From positions 322,580 through 386,579 of the forward strand of contig JACVZW010000007.1 of NCBI GenBank assembly GCA_014654775.1: DNA of 64,000 bases, written 5' to 3'. Shown here piece by piece: positions 50,579 to 59,342 of this stretch (position 1 is its first letter; each line of letters begins with the position of its first letter). The notes beneath the pieces were generated by a model that was not told where the DNA came from, ran no database searches, and saw only the letters and a list, made by a program, of their open reading frames with translations. A program made the position numbers and the translations under genes. Source of the DNA: Paracoccaceae bacterium. GTDB lineage: Bacteria; Pseudomonadota; Alphaproteobacteria; Rhodobacterales; Rhodobacteraceae.

Positions 50579-51016
50579 ATGGGATATCGGGCCGATCCGA
50601 TGCAGTTTTTCAGTTTGGCGGGGGGCAGTCCGGCGGTGCCCAACGGCGTCAATGGGCGGCGGGCACGGGGTGCGATGGCCTTTCATGCGGGGCAGGCCGC
50701 CGAGGATCAGGTCGCGCGCCAATACGAAGATGCGGGGGAAGCGGTCTGCGCCCGGCGCTGGCGCGGGCAGGCGGGCGAGATCGACCTGATTGCGCGTGAT
50801 GGTGAAAAGGTGATCTTCATCGAAGTGAAGCAGAGCAGCACGCATGACGCTGCGCTGGCGCATCTGGGACCCCGTCAGATGCAACGCATCTGGGATGCAG
50901 CGACGGAGTTTCTGGCCGGGGAACCGGGCGGGCAACTGACGGATGTGCGGCTGGATGTGGCGCTGGTCGATGGGGCGGGCCGGGTGAAGGTGATCCGCGA
51001 CGCGTGGATGTGCTGA
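50579..51016 (+). CDS. YraN family protein (UPF0102)
   Basis: A 145-residue protein with a restriction-endonuclease-like PD-(D/E)xK core: GEIDLIARDGEKVIFIEVK contains the E-x-D and E-V-K elements, after the family's CARRWRGQA block. It follows rsmI by 57 bases. The N-terminal 30 residues are not conserved in the family, so a later start (Met-33 at 50675) is possible. Function is unknown; a nucleic-acid role is often proposed. Confidence 0.9.
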   Translation: MGYRADPMQFFSLAGGSPAVPNGVNGRRARGAMAFHAGQAAEDQVARQYEDAGEAVCARRWRGQAGEIDLIARDGEKVIFIEVKQSSTHDAALAHLGPRQMQRIWDAATEFLAGEPGGQLTDVRLDVALVDGAGRVKVIRDAWMC

Positions 51017-51165
51017 AGAGGGTGGATCGTTCGTGGCGACAAGGTCGCCCAGAAGATGCCGCGAACCGACTGCGGTGCATGGCGCGCGCAGGGCCTGTGC
51101 GGCGCGGGGGTTTGCATCCGCTTCGGGCTTGCGCCATCAAGGGGCGGCACAGCGCGGAGTGAGAC

Positions 51166-52110
51166 ATGCCCCTGAAGGTCGCCTTCCAGATGGACCCGAT
51201 CGGATCGGTGAACATCAATGCCGATTCCACCTTTCGCATCGCGCTGGAAGCGCAGGCGCGCGGGCATGAGTTGTTCTTCTACACGCCCGACAAGCTGGCT
51301 TTCGTCGAGGGGCGGGTGACGGCACGTGGCTTTCCGATCGAACTGCGGCGGGAGGTCGGAAACCATGTCACCTATGGGCCTGAGACGGAGGTCGATCTGG
51401 CGGAATTCGACGTGGTCTGGCTGCGGCAGGACCCGCCTTTCGACATGGGCTACATCACGACCACCCATCTGCTGGAGATGATCCATCCCGGGACACTTGT
51501 GGTCAACGATCCCTTCTGGGTGCGAAACTCACCCGAAAAGCTTCTGGTGTTGCGCTTTCCCGATTTGACGCCGCCGACGGCCATCGCCCGCGATCTGGCC
51601 ACGATCCGCGCTTTCAAGGCGCGGCATGGCGACATCATCCTGAAGCCGCTCTATGGCAATGGTGGCGCGGGGGTGTTCCGGCTGGACCCGAACGACCGCA
51701 ATCTCGCCTCGCTGCATGAGCTGTTCACCGGCATGAGCCGCGAGCCGCTGATCGTGCAGAAGTTCCTGCCCGATGTGGCCAAGGGCGACAAGCGGGTGAT
51801 CCTTGTCGATGGTGAACCGATCGGGGCGATCAACCGCGTGCCGCAGGCGGGCGAGACCCGGTCGAACATGCATGTGGGCGGGCGGCCCGAGAAGATCGGG
51901 CTAACGGCGCGGGATCTGGAGATCTGCGCCCGCATCGGCCCGGTGCTGCGCGAGAAGGGGCAGGTCTTCGTCGGCATCGACGTGATCGGCGACTGGCTGA
52001 CCGAGATCAACGTGACCTCACCCACCGGGTTGCAGGAGTTGGAGCGGTTCGACGGCACCAATGGCGCGGCCCGCATCTGGGAGGTGATCGAGGCGAAACG
52101 GGCGGGGTGA
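51166..52110 (+). CDS. gshB: Glutathione synthetase
   Basis: A 314-residue ATP-grasp enzyme that joins gamma-glutamylcysteine and glycine. Typical start [23 protein letters not shown] loop [35 protein letters not shown]; and terminal [20 protein letters not shown]. It is followed by a perfect stem-loop before the convergent comM-like gene. Confidence 0.96.
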   Translation: MPLKVAFQMDPIGSVNINADSTFRIALEAQARGHELFFYTPDKLAFVEGRVTARGFPIELRREVGNHVTYGPETEVDLAEFDVVWLRQDPPFDMGYITTTHLLEMIHPGTLVVNDPFWVRNSPEKLLVLRFPDLTPPTAIARDLATIRAFKARHGDIILKPLYGNGGAGVFRLDPNDRNLASLHELFTGMSREPLIVQKFLPDVAKGDKRVILVDGEPIGAINRVPQAGETRSNMHVGGRPEKIGLTARDLEICARIGPVLREKGQVFVGIDVIGDWLTEINVTSPTGLQELERFDGTNGAARIWEVIEAKRAG

Positions 52111-52115
52111 GGGGG

Positions 52116-52143
52116 CGAAGAATTTTCGTCCGAAAATTCTTCG
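52116..52143. terminator. Bidirectional stem-loop between gshB and comM
   Basis: CGAAGAATTTTCG, two-base loop, CGAAAATTCTTCG. A perfect 13-bp AT-rich stem, abutting the comM stop. It has the same sequence style as the palindrome pair at 58815-58858. Confidence 0.65.
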
Positions 52144-53658
52144 TCAGCCCTGCGGGCCGAGGACGAGGCGGTAGCTGACGGCCTCGGCCAGATGCGGCAG
52201 GCGGACATCGGCGCTTTCGTCCAGATCGGCGATGGTGCGGGCCACGCGCAGGATGCGGTGATAGCCGCGCGCGGTCAGGCCGAAGCGTTCCGCCGCCCGG
52301 GTCAGGAAGGCGCGGCCCTCGGCATCGGGGGTGGCGGTGTCCTCCAAGAGCCGCCCTTCCATATCGGCATTGACGCGCAGGCCGGGATGGGCAGCGAAGC
52401 GCTGCGTCTGTCGCGCGCGGGCGGCGGCGACGCGGGCGGCGACGGTGGCAGAGCTTTCGCCCGTGGCGGCGAGGTCGAGGTCCTGCCACGCGACCGGGGG
52501 CACCTCTACCCGCAGATCGAAGCGGTCCATCAGCGGCCCAGAGATGCGGCCGAGGTAGTCTTCGCCGCAGAGCGGCGCCTTGGTGCAGGCGCGGGCCGGA
52601 TCGGTGAGATAGCCGCAGCGGCAAGGGTTGGCGGCGGCGATCAAGAGGAAGCGGCACGGATAGCGGACATGGGCATTGGCGCGGGCGACGACGACCTCGC
52701 CCGTCTCGATGGGCTGGCGGAGGGTTTCGAGGACGGGGCGGGCGAATTCGGGGAATTCGTCGAGGAAGAGGACGCCGTTATGGGCGAGGCTGATCTCGCC
52801 CGGCTTGGCACCCTTGCCGCCGCCCACAATGGCGGCCATCGACGCGGTGTGGTGCGGTTCGCGAAAAGGCCGGCGGCGCGAGATGCCGCCTTCGGAGATG
52901 AGGCCCGCCAGCGAGTGGATCATGGAGGTTTCCAACGCCTCAGGTGCCGAAAGGGGCGGCAGCAGGCCCGGCAGGCGGGCGGCGAGCATGGATTTCCCCG
53001 ATCCCGGCGTGCCGACCATCAGCATGTGGTGGCGGCCTGCGGCGGCGATTTCCAGTGCGCGCTTGGCGCGTTCCTGCCCCTTCACCTCGGCCAGATCGCG
53101 CGAGGTGGGGCCATCCTGCACTTCGCCCGCCTCGGCGGGGGTCAGGGGGGATTGCCCGGTATAGTGGCGCACCACCTGATCGAGCGAGGCCGCGGCCAGC
53201 ACCTGCACCGCGCCGACCCAGGCCGCCTCGGCCCCAGAGGCGCGGGGGCAGAGGAGGGCGCGGTCCTCTTCCGCCGCCGCAAGGGCGGCGGGCAGCGCGC
53301 CGATCACGGGCAGGAGGCGACCGTCGAGCGATAGCTCGCCCAGCGCAACAGTGCGTTCGACGCTGTCCTTGGGGATGATCTCCAGCGCTGCCAGCAGGGC
53401 GAGCGCGATGGGCAGGTCGAAATGCGCCCCTTCCTTGGGCAGATCGGCGGGGGCGAGGTTCACCGTGATGCGCCGCGAGGGCAGCGCGATGGAGAGGGCC
53501 GAGAGCGCCGCGCGGACCCGTTCGCGCGCCTCGGACACGGCTTTGTCGGGCAGGCCGACGATGCCGAAAGCGGGCATGCCGGGGGCGACGGCGCATTGCA
53601 CCTCGACCATCCGCGCCTCGACCCCTTCGAAGGCCACTGTGAAGGCCCGTGCCAGCAT
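52144..53658 (-). CDS. comM: YifB/ComM family Mg-chelatase-like AAA+ ATPase
   Basis: A 504-residue AAA+ helicase-like protein; ComM promotes branch migration during integration of incoming DNA in competent bacteria. N-terminal Lon-like domain (MLARAFTVAFEGVEARMVEV), Walker A MVGTPGSGKSMLAARLPG, Walker B NGVLFLDEFPEF, and a zinc-like cysteine set ANPCRCGYL with CTKAPLC. ATG 53658 begins at the family's N-terminus; the longer frame is antisense to the GST gene. Confidence 0.93.
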   Translation of the reverse strand: MLARAFTVAFEGVEARMVEVQCAVAPGMPAFGIVGLPDKAVSEARERVRAALSALSIALPSRRITVNLAPADLPKEGAHFDLPIALALLAALEIIPKDSVERTVALGELSLDGRLLPVIGALPAALAAAEEDRALLCPRASGAEAAWVGAVQVLAAASLDQVVRHYTGQSPLTPAEAGEVQDGPTSRDLAEVKGQERAKRALEIAAAGRHHMLMVGTPGSGKSMLAARLPGLLPPLSAPEALETSMIHSLAGLISEGGISRRRPFREPHHTASMAAIVGGGKGAKPGEISLAHNGVLFLDEFPEFARPVLETLRQPIETGEVVVARANAHVRYPCRFLLIAAANPCRCGYLTDPARACTKAPLCGEDYLGRISGPLMDRFDLRVEVPPVAWQDLDLAATGESSATVAARVAAARARQTQRFAAHPGLRVNADMEGRLLEDTATPDAEGRAFLTRAAERFGLTARGYHRILRVARTIADLDESADVRLPHLAEAVSYRLVLGPQG

Positions 53659-53699
53659 GCCACCCCTGCCCTTTTGGACGAGGCTAGCGGTGGAATGGT

Positions 53700-54572
53700 T
53701 TACGAACGGTAAAGGGCCATGAAGGCGGGCCAAGCTTCGGGGTCGGCCACGGTCTTGTCGCGGCAGAAAGCGTTGCAGAAGCCGAAGCGGCGGCCATCCA
53801 GTTCCAGCACGTGGGTGACGGGCGCGCCGGAATAGGGGCAGAGGGTGTTTTCGGCCTGCGACCCCTCCACCGCCCGGGCGGACAACGGTTTCGGCCCCGG
53901 CCAGTCGCGGCGGGGGTAATCGCGACGGTAGAAGTCCTGATCTGGGCCGTCGACCAACCCCATCGCGCGCCAGCGGCGGAAAGACGGATGGGCAAGGTGG
54001 GCCTGCACATAGGCCATCGCGGCGGGGGTGACGGGCAGGTTGTAGGTGGCGATGCGGGTGGCGACCGGGGCGAACATGGCATCCGCCACCGAATAGGGGC
54101 CGCAGAGCCATGGGGTTTGGCTGCCCGTCTCTGCCCGCGCCCATGACCAGATCGTGTCGAGACGGGCGAGATCGGCCAGCACCTCGGGCGGGGGGGCGCA
54201 GTCGGTATAGCTGACCCGCAGGTTCATCGGGCAGTGAGAGCGGAGCGCGGTGAAGCCTGCGTGCATCTCTGCCGCCACCGCGCGGGCGATGGCACGGGCC
54301 TTTGGGTCCGTCGGCCAAAGGCCTGCCTCCGGGTGGCGGGAGGCGAGTTCTTCGGCAATCGCGATGGTTTCGGGGACGACCGCGCCTTCGGGCGTGCGCA
54401 TCGTGGGGGCGGTGCGGGCGGGGTGGAAGGATTTCAGGAGGTTTGGCAATTCGTCAGTGTAAAGCCGCGCGCGGTGCAGCGTCACGGACAAGCCGAAGGC
54501 ATCGAAGAAGAGCCAGCCCCGCAGGCTCCATGACGAATAGGCGCGGTCGCCGATGACGAGGTCGTAGGTCAT
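53700..54572 (-). CDS. Glutathione S-transferase-like protein with C-terminal Cys motif
   Basis: A 290-residue protein. Residues 1-205 are a GST (RAYSSWSLRGWLFFDAFGL with the Ser of the active site, SHCPMNLRV, WLCGPYSVADAMFAPV). The last 60 residues add LCPYSGAPVTHVLELDGRRF and GFCNAFCRDKTV, a C-x2-S-G ... F-C-x3-C arrangement like small TRASH-type metal-binding domains. The catalytic role of the tail is unknown. Monocistronic. Confidence 0.87.
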   Translation of the reverse strand: MTYDLVIGDRAYSSWSLRGWLFFDAFGLSVTLHRARLYTDELPNLLKSFHPARTAPTMRTPEGAVVPETIAIAEELASRHPEAGLWPTDPKARAIARAVAAEMHAGFTALRSHCPMNLRVSYTDCAPPPEVLADLARLDTIWSWARAETGSQTPWLCGPYSVADAMFAPVATRIATYNLPVTPAAMAYVQAHLAHPSFRRWRAMGLVDGPDQDFYRRDYPRRDWPGPKPLSARAVEGSQAENTLCPYSGAPVTHVLELDGRRFGFCNAFCRDKTVADPEAWPAFMALYRS

Positions 54573-54645
54573 TTTGTCCCCCTGTTTGCCGCGACCTTAG
54601 CGGGGCGCGCGCCCGGCGGGAAACGCCGATTGCTGATGCATCCCA

Positions 54646-55230
54646 TCACGCAAGGTGATTGATCGGACCGAGGTGCCAGCCCTGCGGGCCAAGGTCGATG
54701 CGGGTGACGGAGAGGTTGTCGATGCGATGGGCAAAGACCTCGACCGCCGCGCAGCCCTTGGCGCGCTGCACCTGCGTCAGGATCGCGCCGAAATGGGCGA
54801 CGAGGATCAGGTCGCGCCCCCTATGCGCGGCGATCAGCGCATCGGTTGCGGCGCTGACGCGGGCGGCGGCTTCGTTCCAGCTTTCGCCGCCCGGGGGGGC
54901 GTGATGGCCGGGATCATCCCAATAGGCGAAGGAAAGCTCCGGATGGGTCCGGGCGATGTCGTCCCATGCGCGCCCGTCCCAATCGCCGAAATGGAGTTCG
55001 CGCAGGCCGGGATGGTGGGGCAGCCGCGTCCGGCCCTGCGCCAAGGCATCGGCGGTGGCCACGGCGCGGATCAGGTCGGAGGAGATGAGCAGCGCCTGAT
55101 CTGGCAGATGCGCGTTCAGGCGGGCAAGCGCCGCCGTGTCGGACAGATCGGCAGGCACGTCGCGCCAGCCCACCATGGTCTTTTCATGCGTGGGTCCGTG
55201 CCGCACCCACCAGAGCCGGGTCACATCCAT
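54646..55230 (-). CDS. Histidine phosphatase family protein (CobC-like)
   Basis: A 194-residue phosphoglycerate-mutase-fold phosphatase. The RHG motif is WWVRHGPTHEKTMVGW and the second His is in LVAHFGAILTQ; GLRELHFGDWDGRAWDDI fits alpha-ribazole-phosphate phosphatases. It overlaps cobU by 10 bases, which suggests it is the cobalamin nucleotide-loop phosphatase (CobC), though other sugar-phosphate substrates are possible. Confidence 0.85.
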   Translation of the reverse strand: MDVTRLWWVRHGPTHEKTMVGWRDVPADLSDTAALARLNAHLPDQALLISSDLIRAVATADALAQGRTRLPHHPGLRELHFGDWDGRAWDDIARTHPELSFAYWDDPGHHAPPGGESWNEAAARVSAATDALIAAHRGRDLILVAHFGAILTQVQRAKGCAAVEVFAHRIDNLSVTRIDLGPQGWHLGPINHLA

Positions 55231-55769
55231 GCGGGCAGCCGCCCCTTCAGCACCATGGGCAACCCTGCCATAACGCCCACCACCAGCCCCGCCTGCGCGG
55301 CAATCTGCTGGTTCAGGCGGCCTTGCGCATCGCGGAAGGTGCGGGCCAGCGCATTGTCGGGCACGATGCCCCAACCCACCTCGTTCGACACCACAACCAC
55401 GGGGGCGGCGCAGGCGGCGAGGGCGTCCAGCAGGTCTTGTGCCTTCTGCGCCAGATCATGTTCGGCCAGAAGGTGATTGGTCAGCCAGAGCGTGGCGCAA
55501 TCGACCAGCACCACCTCGCCTGCCTGTGCCTGAGAAAGGGCGGTGGTCAGGTCCAGCGGGGCCTCGACCGTGATCCAGCCCTGCCCACGGTCGGCCCGGT
55601 GACGGGCGATGCGTGCGCGCATCTCGTCATCCCACGCCTCGGCAGTGGCGATGTAGCGGCGGACAAGGCCGCTGCCGCTGACAAGGCGTTCCGCCAGCCC
55701 CGATTTGCCGGAGCGCGCGCCGCCGATCACGAGGCTGAGAGGGGGAAGCAAGAAAGTTTCGTCCGGCAT
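55221..55769 (-). CDS. cobU: Adenosylcobinamide kinase / adenosylcobinamide-phosphate guanylyltransferase
   Basis: A 182-residue bifunctional enzyme (CobU/CobP) of cobalamin nucleotide-loop assembly. P-loop LVIGGARSGKSGLAERLV; guanylylation His in ARIARHRADRGQGW; NEVGWGIVPDNALARTFRD near the end. No cobalamin riboswitch fits in the short upstream gap, which instead carries the rpoHII promoter on the other strand. Confidence 0.94.
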   Translation of the reverse strand: MPDETFLLPPLSLVIGGARSGKSGLAERLVSGSGLVRRYIATAEAWDDEMRARIARHRADRGQGWITVEAPLDLTTALSQAQAGEVVLVDCATLWLTNHLLAEHDLAQKAQDLLDALAACAAPVVVVSNEVGWGIVPDNALARTFRDAQGRLNQQIAAQAGLVVGVMAGLPMVLKGRLPAWM

Positions 55770-55799
55770 TGATCCAGTTTCACGTCCGACCCGTAGAAT
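55770..55799 (+). promoter_or_regulatory. Probable RpoE (ECF, ChrR-controlled) promoter of rpoHII
   Basis: TGATCC (55770-55775), 18-base spacer, TAGAAT (55794-55799), 53 bases before the rpoHII start. The -35 matches the TGATCC known for the Rhodobacter singlet-oxygen sigma factor RpoE, which drives rpoHII there. The -35 element abuts the cobU start codon. Confidence 0.65.
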
Positions 55800-55851
55800 T
55801 CACAAAACGGCAACAAACAGGCCGAAGCGCGTTATCTGACTGGGGGTTTCG

Positions 55852-56730
55852 ATGGCACTCGACGGATATACCGATCAAACGATGTCTCGCCAAGCGATGC
55901 GGGCGGAACTTCTTGATGCAGAGACGGAGTTGCGTCTTGCCTATGCGTGGCGCGATCAGCGCGACGAACAGGCGCTGCATCGGCTGGTGACGGCCTATAT
56001 GCGCCTTGCCATCAGCATGGCCGCGAAGTTCCGCCGCTATGGCGCGCCGATGAATGATCTGATCCAAGAGGCGAGCCTTGGCCTGATGAAGGCCGCCGAC
56101 AAGTTCGATCCGGATCGCGGGGTGCGGTTTTCCACCTATGCGGTGTGGTGGATCAAGGCATCGATTCAGGATTACGTGATGCGCAATTGGTCCATGGTGC
56201 GGACGGGGTCCACCAGCAGCCAGAAAGCGCTGTTCTTCAACCTGCGTCGCGTGCAGGCCAAGCTGGAGCGCGAGGCGGCGGCACGGGGCGAAACGCTGGA
56301 CCAGTTCCAGCTGCGCCAGCTTGTTGCGACCGAGGTCGGCGTGCCGCTGGCGGATGTTGAGATGATGGAAGGGCGGCTGTCGGGGTCCGACTTCTCGCTG
56401 AATGCGACGCAGTCGTCGGACGAGGACGGGCGGGAATGGATCGACGCGCTGGAGGATGACGGCGTGCAGGCGGCCGAGGCCGTGGAAGGCGCGCATGATG
56501 CCGAACGGCTGCGGTCGTGGCTGGTGAAGGCGATGCAGTCGCTGAATGCGCGGGAACGCTATATCGTGGCGGAGCGCAAGCTGAAGGACGAACCCCGGAC
56601 GCTGGAGAGCCTTGGCGAAGAGCTTGGGCTGTCGAAGGAGCGGGTGCGTCAGTTGGAAGCAGCCGCGTTTGCCAAGATGCGCCGGAACCTTGAATCGCAG
56701 TCGCGCGAGGTTTACGCGCTGCTGTCGTGA
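55852..56730 (+). CDS. rpoH2: RNA polymerase sigma-32 factor RpoHII
   Basis: A 292-residue alternative sigma factor. Region 2: NDLIQEASLGLMKAADKFDP and FSTYAVWWIKASIQDYVMRN with SMVRTGSTSSQKALFFNLR (the RpoH box region). Region 4: LESLGEELGLSKERVRQLEA. The flanking upstream RpoE-like promoter and the paralogue-type sequence (NWSMVRTGSTSSQ) indicate RpoHII, which mediates photo-oxidative and heat responses in this family. It overlaps the next gene by 4 bases. Confidence 0.93.
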   Translation: MALDGYTDQTMSRQAMRAELLDAETELRLAYAWRDQRDEQALHRLVTAYMRLAISMAAKFRRYGAPMNDLIQEASLGLMKAADKFDPDRGVRFSTYAVWWIKASIQDYVMRNWSMVRTGSTSSQKALFFNLRRVQAKLEREAAARGETLDQFQLRQLVATEVGVPLADVEMMEGRLSGSDFSLNATQSSDEDGREWIDALEDDGVQAAEAVEGAHDAERLRSWLVKAMQSLNARERYIVAERKLKDEPRTLESLGEELGLSKERVRQLEAAAFAKMRRNLESQSREVYALLS

Positions 56731-57548
56731 GGCGTCTTGCCACCCCTCTGCTGCTGGCCCTGTCGCTTGGCGGGGCGGCTGCAGCGCGCGAGATCGGGCC
56801 CGATGCGCTGGACCGTCTGCCGGAGGTGGATGTCGTGGTGCTGGGTGAAGTGCACGACAATCCTGCCCATCATGCCCATCAGGCGCGCGCCGTTAAGGCC
56901 GTGGAACCCAGCGCACTTGTCTTCGAGATGCTGGGAGAGGCGCAGATTGCGGCCTTGCCCACAGACCTGACCGATGCCGAGGCCGTGGAAGCCGCCACGG
57001 AATGGGAGGCGCGGGGTTGGCCGGATTTCACCATGTACCATCCGCTCTTCACCGCTGCGCCGGGGGCCCGCATCTATGCGGGCGATCTACCGCGATCCGT
57101 GGTGCGCATGGCGGTGCGCGACGGGGCGGTGGCGGCCTTCGGGCCGGATGCGGCGCGGTTTGGGCTGACCGAGCCTTTTCCGCAAGAGGTGCAAGCCGAA
57201 CAGGAAGAGGCGATGCTGGCCGCCCATTGCTTTGCCATGCCGCGCGAGGCGCTGCCGGGGATGGTAGAGGCGCAGCGGCTGCGCGACGCCACCTTGGCCG
57301 AGGCCGCGCTGCGTGCGCTGCGCGAGACGGGCGGGCCTGTCGTGGTGATCACCGGGGTGGAACATGCACGGACGGATATCGGGGTGCCTGCAGTCCTGCG
57401 CCGTGCCGCGCCCGAGGTGACGGTACTGTCGGTGGGCCAGATGGAAACGGTGCCCGAGGAGCGGCCGCCGCATGACCTGTGGCTGATCACCGATGGGGTC
57501 GCGGGACGGGGCGATCCTTGCGCGGCCTTCGGATCGACCGAGGGCTGA
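56727..57548 (+). CDS. ChaN family lipoprotein-like protein
   Basis: A 273-residue periplasmic protein of the ChaN/DUF399 family, some members of which bind heme. Signal MRRLATPLLLALSLGGAAAA without a lipobox Cys. Conserved VVLGEVHDNPAHHAHQARAV, EMLGEAQ, AHCFAMP and VVVITGVEHARTDIGVP. The start is GTG 56727 overlapping the rpoHII TGA (GTGA), so it is translationally coupled and probably under RpoE control. Confidence 0.87.
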   Translation: MRRLATPLLLALSLGGAAAAREIGPDALDRLPEVDVVVLGEVHDNPAHHAHQARAVKAVEPSALVFEMLGEAQIAALPTDLTDAEAVEAATEWEARGWPDFTMYHPLFTAAPGARIYAGDLPRSVVRMAVRDGAVAAFGPDAARFGLTEPFPQEVQAEQEEAMLAAHCFAMPREALPGMVEAQRLRDATLAEAALRALRETGGPVVVITGVEHARTDIGVPAVLRRAAPEVTVLSVGQMETVPEERPPHDLWLITDGVAGRGDPCAAFGSTEG

Positions 57549-57616
57549 GTGCGCGGAACAGTTGAGTTCCGCGCCCCTGCCCCCTACACCTTGACCGGGG
57601 CCATTGGAGCATCGCC

Positions 57617-58813
57617 ATGCTGACCGGCAAGCGCATCCTTCTGATCATCGGCGGCGGCATCGCCGCCTACAAGGCGCTGGACCTGATCCGGCTGCTGAAG
57701 AAAGCGGGGGCGGCGGTGACGCCGGTGCTGACCAAGGCAGGGGCGGAATTCGTGACGCCGCTGTCGGTATCGGCGCTGGCGGGGGAGAAGGTCTATACCG
57801 CGCTTTTCGACCTGACGGATGAGGCCGAGATGGGCCATATCCAATTGTCGCGTGTGGCCGACCTTCTGGTCGTGGCCCCGGCGACGGCGGATCTGATGGC
57901 GAAGATGGCGCAGGGACGGGCGGATGACCTTGCCTCGACCTTGCTTTTGGCGACCGATACGCCGGTGATGGTGGCCCCCGCGATGAACGTGCGGATGTGG
58001 CAGCATCCGGCGACGCAGCGGAATATCGCGACTTTGCACGGGGATGGCGTGCGGTTCATCGGCCCGGACGAAGGCGAGATGGCCTGCGGCGAATTCGGGC
58101 CGGGGCGGATGGCAGAGCCTGCGGCGATCCTGTCCGCGATCAAGGCGGCCTTGGCGGATGGGCCGCTGACGGGGCGGCATGTGCTGGTGACATCCGGGCC
58201 GACGCATGAGCCCATCGATCCGGTGCGCTACATCGCCAACCGTTCCTCGGGCGCGCAGGGGACGGCGATTGCCGCCGCGCTGCGCGATCTGGGCGCGCGG
58301 GTGACCTTTGTCACGGGGCCAGCGGTGGTGCCGCCGCCGGAGGGCGTGCAGGTGGTGCGGGTGGAAACAGCGCGGGCCATGCTGGAGGCGGTGGAGGCCG
58401 CGCTGCCGGCGGACGCCGCCGTGATGGCGGCGGCGGTGGCGGATTGGCGTGTGGCCGCGGAATCCGGCAGCAAGATCAAGAAGGTGGCGGGCGCGGCCGC
58501 GCCGGTTCTGGAGTTTGCCGAAAACCCCGACATCCTGAAATCGGTGGCGCAATCGCTGGACCGCAGGCCAAAGCTGGTGGTGGGCTTCGCCGCCGAAACC
58601 GATGACGTTCTGGCCCATGCGCAGGCAAAGCGGGCGCGCAAGGGCTGCGACTGGATCGTGGCCAATGACGTGTCGCCCGGGACGGGGATCATGGGCGGGA
58701 CGGAGAATGCGGTCACGCTGATCACGGCGGCAGGGGCGGAGCCTTGGCCGCGCCTGCCGAAAGACGAGGTCGCGCGGCGGCTGGCCCTGCGCATCGCGGA
58801 GGCGCTGGGGTGA
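57617..58813 (+). CDS. coaBC: Phosphopantothenoylcysteine decarboxylase/phosphopantothenate-cysteine ligase
   Basis: A 398-residue bifunctional enzyme of coenzyme A synthesis. CoaC half: [35 protein letters not shown] and [15 protein letters not shown] with the active-site Cys. CoaB half from about 185: [37 protein letters not shown] and [14 protein letters not shown]. It is followed by two perfect palindromes and then dut. Confidence 0.96.
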   Translation: MLTGKRILLIIGGGIAAYKALDLIRLLKKAGAAVTPVLTKAGAEFVTPLSVSALAGEKVYTALFDLTDEAEMGHIQLSRVADLLVVAPATADLMAKMAQGRADDLASTLLLATDTPVMVAPAMNVRMWQHPATQRNIATLHGDGVRFIGPDEGEMACGEFGPGRMAEPAAILSAIKAALADGPLTGRHVLVTSGPTHEPIDPVRYIANRSSGAQGTAIAAALRDLGARVTFVTGPAVVPPPEGVQVVRVETARAMLEAVEAALPADAAVMAAAVADWRVAAESGSKIKKVAGAAAPVLEFAENPDILKSVAQSLDRRPKLVVGFAAETDDVLAHAQAKRARKGCDWIVANDVSPGTGIMGGTENAVTLITAAGAEPWPRLPKDEVARRLALRIAEALG

Positions 58814-58814
58814 C

Positions 58815-58858
58815 CAAAATTCTTCGAAGAATTTTGCAAAAGTTTTCGAAAACTTTTG
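58815..58858. repeat. Two abutting 22-base perfect palindromes
   Basis: CAAAATTCTTC/GAAGAATTTTG (58815-58836) is directly followed by CAAAAGTTTTC/GAAAACTTTTG (58837-58858). Each is fully self-complementary and AT-rich in a GC-rich genome. They begin 2 bases after the coaBC stop and end 19 bases before dut. A transcript end or a dispersed repeat; the core resembles 52116-52143. Confidence 0.85.
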
Positions 58859-58877
58859 GTGTCGCAAGGGGTTGGGC

Positions 58878-59342
58878 ATGACCGTCCTTAAACTGCTGTG
58901 GGAGGATTGGGCCGACCGAACGCTCGGCCTTCCGGCCTATGAGACGCCGGGATCGGCGGGGGCGGATATCCGGGCCAATCTGCTGCCCGGGGATCGCGAG
59001 GCCGGATTCACCTTGGCGCCGATGCAGCGGGCGGTGGTGCCGACGGGGTTGCGGGTGGAAATCCCGCCGGGGTTCGAGATGCAGATCCGGCCCCGGTCCG
59101 GGTTGGCGCTGAAGCATGGCATCACCCTGCCCAACACGCCGGGAACCATCGACAGCGATTATCGTGGCCCTTTGGGCGTGGCGCTGATCAATCTGGGGGC
59201 GGAGCCCTATACGATCCGGCATGGCGACCGCATCGCGCAAATGATCGTGGCCCCAGTGATTCAGGTGCAATTCCAAGAGGTTGAGACCCTGTCGGACACG
59301 GCGCGGGGCGTGGGCGGTTTTGGGTCGACGGGCAAAAGATGA
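58878..59342 (+). CDS. dut: dUTP diphosphatase
   Basis: A 154-residue trimeric dUTPase. All five motifs are present: [51 protein letters not shown] and [14 protein letters not shown] 58878 has AAGGGG upstream; TTG two codons earlier is less likely. It overlaps the ThiF-type gene by 4 bases. Confidence 0.97.
   Translation: MTVLKLLWEDWADRTLGLPAYETPGSAGADIRANLLPGDREAGFTLAPMQRAVVPTGLRVEIPPGFEMQIRPRSGLALKHGITLPNTPGTIDSDYRGPLGVALINLGAEPYTIRHGDRIAQMIVAPVIQVQFQEVETLSDTARGVGGFGSTGKR

Noticed and set aside
55221-55851. Cobalamin riboswitch before cobU
   Set aside because: The cobU start lies only about 80 bases from rpoHII on the other strand, and no B12-box-like sequence is visible.
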